Assembly: GCA_002305765.1 (NCBI GenBank)
Contig: DBQU01000044.1
Span: 1-43,540, forward strand
Direction: 5' to 3'
Source of the DNA: Deltaproteobacteria bacterium UBA1386
Lineage (GTDB): Bacteria; Desulfobacterota; Syntrophorhabdia; Syntrophorhabdales; Syntrophorhabdaceae
DNA: 43,540 nucleotides
Each line of letters starts with the position of its first letter. Positions within the stretch are counted from its first letter, which is position 1. The notes beneath the pieces were generated by a model. It was not told where the DNA came from, searched no databases, and worked only from the letters and a program-made list of their open reading frames with translations. Below are positions 38,274-43,540 of the stretch, piece after piece. The position numbers and the translations under genes are program-made.

Positions 38274-39173
38274 ATGAAGAAGCATCTTAAGAACCTGGCG
38301 CCCGTGGCGAGAGGGCTTTCCACCACGGCGAAGAAGGTCTTTAAGAAATACCAGGCGGACCATGCCAACATCATGGTCTCTTCCATAGCATTCTACATCC
38401 TGCTGACCTTCATACCTTTCACGCTCTTCTCCTTCTTCATCCTCGGATACGTCATCGATGTGGGCCATACCGGCGTTCAGATGGAGAAATACATCGCACG
38501 GGCCATACCGGCACCCTACAACGCGGTCATCGTCAAGAAGGTTCTCAGGGAGATAAACGTGATCTCGTTGTCCAAGAGGCTTTCGGGTCCACTGGGCCTC
38601 CTCTTTCTCCTTCTTTTCACATCGAGGCTCTTTGCCGTCCTGCGCCCCTCTTTTCAGCTCATATTCGGCAAGACGAAGAAAGGGTTCATAAAGGGGAAGC
38701 AGGAGGAGTTCGTCCTTACCTTTGCCTTTGCCCTTATCCAGACCATCATCTTTTTCAGCTACGTCTTTTCCGTGATGATGCAGGTGAAGGTGGTGAAGGC
38801 CTTCGGGGGGGCCGTCACGCGCGCTTCGGTGGTGCAGTTCTTTTCCGTCCTCGATCTCTTTCTTGTCGCCGGGATGTTCTGGTTTCTCTACTATGTCCTC
38901 ACGCCCGTGCGGGACAGGAGGAGGCTTCTCTTCGTCTCCGCCCTGGGGGCCGCGATGTGGCACGCGGGCAAGTACTTTTTCCAGTACTTCGTTCTCTACA
39001 TAGGGCGATTCACGACCTTCTTCGGCACCTACGGCGTCTTCATCGCCTTTCTCTTCTGGGTCTATTACTCCGTTTTTGTTTTCATCGTTTGCGCGGAGCT
39101 GCTGGCGGTCTCCTCGGAACCGGCCGTCAGTGGGCCTGTGCCCAACTATGCCCGATTCCGATGGAAACGGTGA
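38274..39173 (+). CDS. YihY/BrkB-family inner membrane protein
   Basis: 299 residues, six predicted membrane helices. Family features: HANIMVSSIAFYILLTFIPF, the LSGPLGLLFLLLFTSRLF segment, FWFLYYVLTPVRDRRRL (typical YxxxP block), and a C-terminal GTYGVFIAFLFWVYYSVFVF. Once called ribonuclease BN, the family is now thought to be membrane transport or unknown. The ATG at 38274 follows repeat D; an upstream in-frame start would translate the repeat and is rejected. The end overlaps polA by 47 bases tail to tail. Confidence 0.9.
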   Translation: MKKHLKNLAPVARGLSTTAKKVFKKYQADHANIMVSSIAFYILLTFIPFTLFSFFILGYVIDVGHTGVQMEKYIARAIPAPYNAVIVKKVLREINVISLSKRLSGPLGLLFLLLFTSRLFAVLRPSFQLIFGKTKKGFIKGKQEEFVLTFAFALIQTIIFFSYVFSVMMQVKVVKAFGGAVTRASVVQFFSVLDLFLVAGMFWFLYYVLTPVRDRRRLLFVSALGAAMWHAGKYFFQYFVLYIGRFTTFFGTYGVFIAFLFWVYYSVFVFIVCAELLAVSSEPAVSGPVPNYARFRWKR

Positions 39174-41673
39174 GAGGGACCTTAAGCTCGATCACCTTTT
39201 CCATCTCCTGCCTGACGAGCTGTTTCATCGTTTCTGTCTCGTCGAGGGTGACCTCGAAGAGCAGTTCGTCATGTATCTGCAGGATAAGCCGCGAAGAGAG
39301 GCCTTTGAGCCGTATTGCCCTGCGGATGTTGATCATGGCCATCTTTATGATGTCCGCGGCGGTGCCCTGAATGGGAGTGTTCATCGCGACACGCTCGCCG
39401 AGCTGGCGAACGGCCGGGTCGGAGTTGCCCAGCTCCGGTATGAACCGCATCCTCCCAAGGAGCGTCCTCACGAACCCCTTCACCCGGGCCTCCTCGATAA
39501 CGCTGTCCATGAACTCCCTCACGGCCCTGTGCCGCTCAAAGTAGCTGTCGATGTACTCCTGGGCCTCCTTCTGGCCCACGCCGAGTTCCCGGGCGAGACC
39601 GAAGGCGCTCATGCCGTAGATTATCCCGAAGTTGATCACCTTGGCGGCGCGCCGCATGTCCTGGGTCATGGCGTCGGCCGTCACGTGAAAGACGTCCCGG
39701 GCCACCGTTGAATGTATGTCCTCGTCGCGATGAAATGTGGCGATGAGTTCCCGGTCCCCTGACAGGTGGGCCAGGACGCGAAGCTCGATCTGCGAATAGT
39801 CCGAGGACAGGATCAAGCATCCGTCCGCGGGCACGAAGGCCTCGCGGATCTTCGGCCCTTCCTGTCCCCGTACGGGGATGTTCTGGAGGTTGGGGTCGCT
39901 GCTCGAAAGCCGTCCCGTCGCGGCGACCATCTGGTTGAAGGTCGTGTGTATCCTCCCCGTGAGCGGGTTGATGAGCGTGGGCAGGACGTCGATGTAGGTG
40001 TTCTTCAGTTTCGTGAGCGTGCGGTACTCGAGGATCCTGCCGGGCAGGGGATGACTCTCGGAGAGCGTCTCCAGGACTGCCGTGTCTGTCGAGAACCCCG
40101 TCTTGGTCTTCCTGACGGGGGTAAGCCCGAGGATCTCGAAAAGCACCCGGCTGAGTTGCTGCGGGGAGTTAATGTTGAAAGGTCCGCCGCAATGGGCGTA
40201 GATGTCCTTCACGATCCCCGTGAGACGCTGGTCGATATCGCGCGACAATTCACCGAGCCTGCGCCTGTCGATCCTGACGCCAGCCTTCTCCATATCGGCG
40301 AGCACCGCCACGAGGGGCAACTCGGTACCAAAGAAAAGGTCTGACAGGTCAAGTTCCCCCAACCGTGCCCGGAGGGCATCGGCAAGGTCGGGAAGACACG
40401 CGGCAAGGTCTCGAAGGGACGATGACGCATCCATCGCGGATATGTCGGCATCGAGATACTCCTCCGCTATCGGCCCGGGCGCGAAGTCCTTGCGCAGAGG
40501 GTTCGCGAGATAGGCGGCGAGCATGGTGTCGAAGACCTTCTTCTCGGCAAGGAGATCCCCCGCGACCACGAAGAGTGGTTTCAGATCGTGCCCTATCACC
40601 TCCTTCGCGCTGCGAAGGACCGCGGTCAGGTCGGCGCCGTCGGCGGAGAAGAAGACCCCTTCACCGTCGAAGGCGGCAAAGGCCTCAAGCGCCAGGTCGC
40701 CGGCGTTCTTTCCCCGGAAGGAGGCCGCTATCGACACACGGTCCGTCGCAAGTTCGGAGAGTGCTTTTTCCCTCACATCCTTCTTCTGCGTCCCCTGGAC
40801 CCGGACCTCGCGGTAAAGGGCGGTGAACTCCAGTTCCCTGTACATCCTGCGGAGGGTCTCGAGGTCCGGCGGCCTTTCGATCAGGCCCTCCACGCCGGTC
40901 TCGATGGGGACGTCGTACCTGAGCGTGGCCAGTTTCTTGCTCATTTCCGCCTTTTCCCGTCCTGCAACGAGCCTTTCCCTGACTGCCTTCCTCTTTATCT
41001 CGTCTAAGCGGGCATAGATCTCCTCGACGGATCCGAGTGAGGAGACGAGCTCGCGGGCCGTTTTCTCGCCGATGCCCGGCACGCCCGGGATGTTGTCGGA
41101 GGTATCGCCGCAGAGCGAGAGGTAGTCCACGACATTCCGCGGCGGGACGCCGAACTTCTCGATCACCTCCGCCTCGCCTATGACGACGTTCTTCATGGAG
41201 TCGAGGATGCGCACCCTGTCACCCACGAGCTGCATCATGTCCTTGTCGCCCGTCACGATAAAGGTCATCACGTCGTCCCTCGTTCTCAGGTGTTCCGTGA
41301 TGGTGGCGATGATATCATCCGCCTCGAAGCCCTCTTTCTCCACGACGGGCAGCCCCATGGCATCGATGATCTGTTTGACGAACGGCACCTGGAGGGAAAG
41401 ATTGTCGGGCATTGCCGGCCGCTGCGCCTTGTATTCCCGGGATATCTCCTCCCTGAAGGAAGGCCCCCGGGAGTCGAAGACGACGATGAGGGTATCGGGG
41501 TTCTCGCTGCTCGCGAGCTTCCGGATCATGCTCACGAAGGCATAAATGGCGTTCGTGGGAACCCCCCGTGAGTTGGAGAGGTGCGGTGTCGCGTAGAAGG
41601 CGCGGTACAGATAGGAATGTCCATCGACGAGGAAGACGCGCTTGTATGTCGCGGCGGATGTGTTCTCTGTCAT
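39127..41673 (-). CDS. polA: DNA polymerase I
   Basis: 848 residues. An N-terminal 5'-3' exonuclease domain (KRVFLVDGHSYLYRAFYA, FEADDIIATI, IVTGDKDMMQLV, GVPGIGEKTARELV) is followed by a 3'-5' exonuclease-like domain and a family A polymerase domain: motif A DYSQIELRVLAHL near 624, motif B KVINFGIIYGMSAFGLA near 678, motif C LQIHDELLFEV near 801. The proofreading residues are lost (GHDLKPL in place of the NLKYD motif; no DxE or YxxxD), as in Taq and Bacillus Pol I. It acts in Okazaki fragment processing and repair. The gene is 19 bases downstream of the Lrp-type gene. Confidence 0.97.
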   Translation of the reverse strand: MTENTSAATYKRVFLVDGHSYLYRAFYATPHLSNSRGVPTNAIYAFVSMIRKLASSENPDTLIVVFDSRGPSFREEISREYKAQRPAMPDNLSLQVPFVKQIIDAMGLPVVEKEGFEADDIIATITEHLRTRDDVMTFIVTGDKDMMQLVGDRVRILDSMKNVVIGEAEVIEKFGVPPRNVVDYLSLCGDTSDNIPGVPGIGEKTARELVSSLGSVEEIYARLDEIKRKAVRERLVAGREKAEMSKKLATLRYDVPIETGVEGLIERPPDLETLRRMYRELEFTALYREVRVQGTQKKDVREKALSELATDRVSIAASFRGKNAGDLALEAFAAFDGEGVFFSADGADLTAVLRSAKEVIGHDLKPLFVVAGDLLAEKKVFDTMLAAYLANPLRKDFAPGPIAEEYLDADISAMDASSSLRDLAACLPDLADALRARLGELDLSDLFFGTELPLVAVLADMEKAGVRIDRRRLGELSRDIDQRLTGIVKDIYAHCGGPFNINSPQQLSRVLFEILGLTPVRKTKTGFSTDTAVLETLSESHPLPGRILEYRTLTKLKNTYIDVLPTLINPLTGRIHTTFNQMVAATGRLSSSDPNLQNIPVRGQEGPKIREAFVPADGCLILSSDYSQIELRVLAHLSGDRELIATFHRDEDIHSTVARDVFHVTADAMTQDMRRAAKVINFGIIYGMSAFGLARELGVGQKEAQEYIDSYFERHRAVREFMDSVIEEARVKGFVRTLLGRMRFIPELGNSDPAVRQLGERVAMNTPIQGTAADIIKMAMINIRRAIRLKGLSSRLILQIHDELLFEVTLDETETMKQLVRQEMEKVIELKVPLTVSIGIGHSWAQAH

Positions 41674-41692
41674 GTTCCCTTCCTGGCGGTCT

Positions 41693-42169
41693 TTAGTCTT
41701 CGGTTACAGGGAAACGGGTCCTTATCTTGAAGGTCCGTTTTTCAGGGAAGCGCTGGATGGTGATGGAGAAGGTCTCTTCCAGCATCGAGAGGAACCTTTC
41801 TATGTCCTCCTTCCTCTCCATCGTAACGGTGAACCAGAGGTTCAGCTCCCCTTCACGTTCGTAATTGTGGGTGACCCCCGGCTCTTCGCTCACAGTGCCG
41901 GAGATCTGCCCGAGTCTATCAGGAGGAATAGCGACTCCGCACAGGAGGCTTGTGTACCCCAACCTCTTGGCGTCGAGCACCGGCCCGATGCGCCGTATGC
42001 GGCCCCCGTCCTTGAGGTCCTTCACCCTGTTCCTGGTCTCTTCCTCGGTCAGGCCGATCTTTGCTGCCACAGTCTCAAAAGGCCTTTCGGTCAGGGGGAA
42101 CTCTTCCTGCAGCACGTTGAGTATTCTCTTGTCGATGACGTCCATCTTCCTCGCGGGGCCCTTGCTCAT
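41693..42169 (-). CDS. Lrp/AsnC-type protein, siroheme decarboxylase subunit-like (AhbA/AhbB)
   Basis: 158 residues. An AsnC helix-turn-helix (MDVIDKRILNVLQEEFPLTERP ... VKDLKDGGRIRRIGPVLDAKRLGY) is followed by an RAM-like domain with GVTHNYEREGELNLWFTVTM, which is diagnostic of NirD/L/G/H and AhbA/B siroheme decarboxylases rather than amino-acid responsive Lrp. These make didecarbosiroheme for haem d1 or alternative haem synthesis. A single subunit gene is present here, so a partner would be elsewhere. The ATG overlaps the previous stop (ATGA). Confidence 0.85.
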   Translation of the reverse strand: MSKGPARKMDVIDKRILNVLQEEFPLTERPFETVAAKIGLTEEETRNRVKDLKDGGRIRRIGPVLDAKRLGYTSLLCGVAIPPDRLGQISGTVSEEPGVTHNYEREGELNLWFTVTMERKEDIERFLSMLEETFSITIQRFPEKRTFKIRTRFPVTED

Positions 42170-42687
42170 CCAGGGCCTCCCGGGAGAAAAAGCTCGAAGC
42201 GCTCCCCTGCGGCCTTGCAGATGGGGCATGTCTCCGGGGGGCCTTCCCTGGCGCAAAGATACCCGCAGACCCTGCACCTCCACACGGGGTGGGAGGGTCG
42301 GACGATCCCGGCAACGGGCTCGTCGTTGTGACGGCGGGAACCTTCCGGCGGCCTTCTTTCCACTATGGACGCCAGGGGGCGGGTCCCCCGGGCAACCTCC
42401 CGCGAGACATAGAGCGCGCAGAAACAGGAGCCATGCTCGCCGAGGTCCGCGTCCCGGTAGTCGCAAGGACAGATGATGTCCATATCGTCCTCTTTCCTGC
42501 CCGAGGCAAGCCGGCAGGGACAGGCCGCGTAACCGTACCTCCTGACGTTTGTCAGAAGTCCCTCGATCAGGGCCCTGACAAAACCGGTATCGGGGTTGAG
42601 GTGGTATCCCGATTCCCGCGACCGAACCTCAAGCTCTTCGAGGAAGAGATCTGCCTCTTTCGAACCTTGCGCCGATCCGTCGTTCAT
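42166..42687 (-). CDS. Ferredoxin:thioredoxin reductase catalytic-chain-like protein fused to rubredoxin-like domain
   Basis: 173 residues. The FTR beta-chain motif is present: CPC (56, 58), CPC (73, 75) in IICPCDYRDADLGEHGSCFC with Cys88 and Cys90, six of the redox and 4Fe-4S cysteines. A rubredoxin-like tail at about 136-167 has CRVC (138, 141) and CPIC (154, 157), as in rubrerythrin. FTR passes electrons from ferredoxin to thioredoxin-type disulphides, so the adjacent glutaredoxin is the likely partner. Both junctions with its neighbours overlap by four bases. Confidence 0.93.
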   Translation of the reverse strand: MNDGSAQGSKEADLFLEELEVRSRESGYHLNPDTGFVRALIEGLLTNVRRYGYAACPCRLASGRKEDDMDIICPCDYRDADLGEHGSCFCALYVSREVARGTRPLASIVERRPPEGSRRHNDEPVAGIVRPSHPVWRCRVCGYLCAREGPPETCPICKAAGERFELFLPGGPG

Positions 42688-42965
42688 AAATTGAGGGTCT
42701 CCTTAAGGGTCTCCTCGTTGAACCCGACGACGCACTTCTCGCCATTCACAACGAGAGAAGGGAAGGAGCATTTCGGGTTCCAGCGCCTGAGCTCTTCGAT
42801 CGTCTGCGCCTTCTCTTCAGCCGCCAGGGTGTCGACGTCGACGTAGTCGTAGCCGATCTGCATTTTGGCGAGAAATCCCTTCATCATCCTGCACCACACG
42901 CAGGTGCTGAGGGTGTAGAGGGCGAGAGCGCCCTTGTCCTTGCCGTCCACATGGGTCATTCGCAT
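42684..42965 (-). CDS. Glutaredoxin-like redox protein
   Basis: 93 residues. Thioredoxin fold with active site CVWC (Cys22, Cys25) in LYTLSTCVWCRMMKGFL, the DYVDVDTLAAEEKAQTIEEL helix, and the conserved cis-Pro loop FPSLVVNGEKCVVGFNEETL. Likely reduced by the FTR-like protein downstream (4-base overlap), since glutathione is uncertain in such anaerobes. The ATG at 42965 lies 7 bases after AGGAGG. First gene of the redox operon. Confidence 0.93.
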   Translation of the reverse strand: MRMTHVDGKDKGALALYTLSTCVWCRMMKGFLAKMQIGYDYVDVDTLAAEEKAQTIEELRRWNPKCSFPSLVVNGEKCVVGFNEETLKETLNL

Positions 42966-43081
42966 CTCCGGACCTCCTTTCGAACATAGAGTCTCTCCAC
43001 GTCCCTATGGTATCACAGCGCCCCCGGCGAAAAACAGGTTTTTCTTTTCTTCCGAAGAATGACGGGATGGAGGTCAAAATG

Positions 43082-43090
43082 TGATATACT
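43082..43090 (+). promoter_or_regulatory. Extended -10 promoter of the secreted protein gene
   Basis: TG, one base, then TATACT at 43085-43090. The -35 region is poor. Start would be about 28 bases before the ATG at 43124. Confidence 0.45.
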
Positions 43091-43123
43091 GTCGCCATGC
43101 CAGAGAAAAAAGGGAGGAGTTCC

Positions 43124-43456
43124 ATGAGAAGAGCCTTTGTTCTGTCCATTCTTCTATCAGTTTGTTTTGCTGCCTTTTCTTCGTTCGCGGCCGGTGAGGC
43201 CCGGGCGGCCGAGCCTTTTGTCTGTCCCCGTGCCGTCAATGTGGAGGTGGGGATAAGGACCACCGGGGCTGTGACCGGCTGGGATGCGATTCCGGCAAAA
43301 AGCACCTTCACCCTGGCGATCAAGGAGAACGCGGTTCGCGGCACGACCATGATCTGCCATTACACGAACGGCACCGTGGACTACAACCTGACCAAAGCCT
43401 TCCCCAAAGGAAAGACCTGTTACCTCGCGCCGAACCAGTCGTTCATGTGCCAGTGA
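43124..43456 (+). CDS. Small secreted protein of unknown function
   Basis: 110 residues from the ATG at 43124, preceded by GGGAGGAG at good spacing (an upstream in-frame ATG adds nine residues and lacks it). A signal peptide (RRAFVLSILLSVCFAAFSSFA) ends near 30. The mature part is beta-rich with three cysteines (CPRAVNVEV, ICHYTNGTVDY, CYLAPNQSFMC), suggesting a small disulphide-bonded periplasmic protein. No family recognised. Confidence 0.78.
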   Translation: MRRAFVLSILLSVCFAAFSSFAAGEARAAEPFVCPRAVNVEVGIRTTGAVTGWDAIPAKSTFTLAIKENAVRGTTMICHYTNGTVDYNLTKAFPKGKTCYLAPNQSFMCQ

Positions 43457-43540
43457 AAAGACAGCTTGAACGGCTTGAACCGCTCGAGCAGCTTGAACGT
43501 TCCTGCTCTGCCACGGTCTGACCTATGATGCCTTTAGTGG
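43457..43540. repeat. Tandem CTTGAAC words
   Basis: CTTGAAC occurs repeatedly (CTTGAACGG, CTTGAACCG, CTTGAACGTT) after the secreted protein gene. Similar TTCAAGG words occur at 22920-22940, 38148-38168 and near 32669. Probably a short-repeat hairpin cut by the window end. Confidence 0.5.

Noticed and set aside
1..43540. tRNA or rRNA genes
   Set aside because: No cloverleaf with a conserved TTCGA-type arm and no rRNA sequence was noticed on either strand by eye; a covariance-model scan would be needed to exclude them fully.

Overview
The window is about 43.5 kb of GC-rich bacterial chromosome, densely packed with short operons and with no rRNA, tRNA, CRISPR array or phage block that I can see. 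Gene content (cytochrome c nitrite reductase NrfHA, a siroheme-decarboxylase/Lrp-type protein, a ferredoxin:thioredoxin-reductase-like protein, a bacterial NrpR-type regulator, many two-component systems, lipoproteins and an OmpA-type envelope protein) points to a Gram-negative anaerobe, most likely of the old Deltaproteobacteria (Desulfobacterota and relatives). That placement is inference from gene content only.

Layout. 1-3.7 kb: nitronate monooxygenase-type flavoprotein and a NarX/NarL-like sensor-regulator pair. 3.9-6.8 kb: a glutamine-amidotransferase-like remnant, glutamate dehydrogenase gdhA and an NrpR-type regulator, a small nitrogen-assimilation locus. 6.8-9.9 kb: a large KaiC-like/PEP-synthase-like fusion protein with a carboxymuconolactone-decarboxylase-family protein. 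10-13.2 kb: LemA and two TPM-domain proteins, a transglutaminase-like protein and a small cysteine-rich reading frame with no ordinary start codon. 13.2-16.5 kb: OmpA-type lipoprotein and a PAS-rich hybrid histidine kinase. 16.6-22.4 kb: a five-gene co-directional cluster (SpoIID-type protein, nucleotidyltransferase, aminoglycoside-phosphotransferase-like sugar kinase, family 2 glycosyltransferase, DUF4922 HIT-like protein). It looks like a sugar activation or cell-wall recycling system and is the best candidate here for an undescribed pathway. 22.6-26 kb: small envelope proteins, a metallo-beta-lactamase-fold lipoprotein and a CBM48-like protein. 26.3-29.9 kb: nrfH-nrfA followed by a cytoplasmic histidine kinase and a NarL-type regulator. 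30-35.4 kb: DUF456 membrane protein, an unknown small protein, Nudix hydrolase, minimal zincin, nitroreductase, KAS III-like synthase and hexapeptide acyltransferase. 35.5-43.5 kb: peptide-type ABC binding protein and one permease, YihY-type membrane protein, DNA polymerase I, and a glutaredoxin / FTR-rubredoxin / Lrp-type redox operon, ending with a small secreted protein.

Intergenic DNA is rich in repeats. Four loci carry tandem and inverted copies of a 9-bp unit (GTCCTATNN). Three of them are followed, on the coding strand of the next gene, by a pyrimidine-rich CCCTG-type tract close to the start codon. Two loci carry related MITE-like palindromes with ends AACAGGCTGTTGA, and several other gaps carry unrelated long hairpins. 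Start codons were reassigned where a Shine-Dalgarno sequence, a lipobox or a family alignment favoured an internal start.
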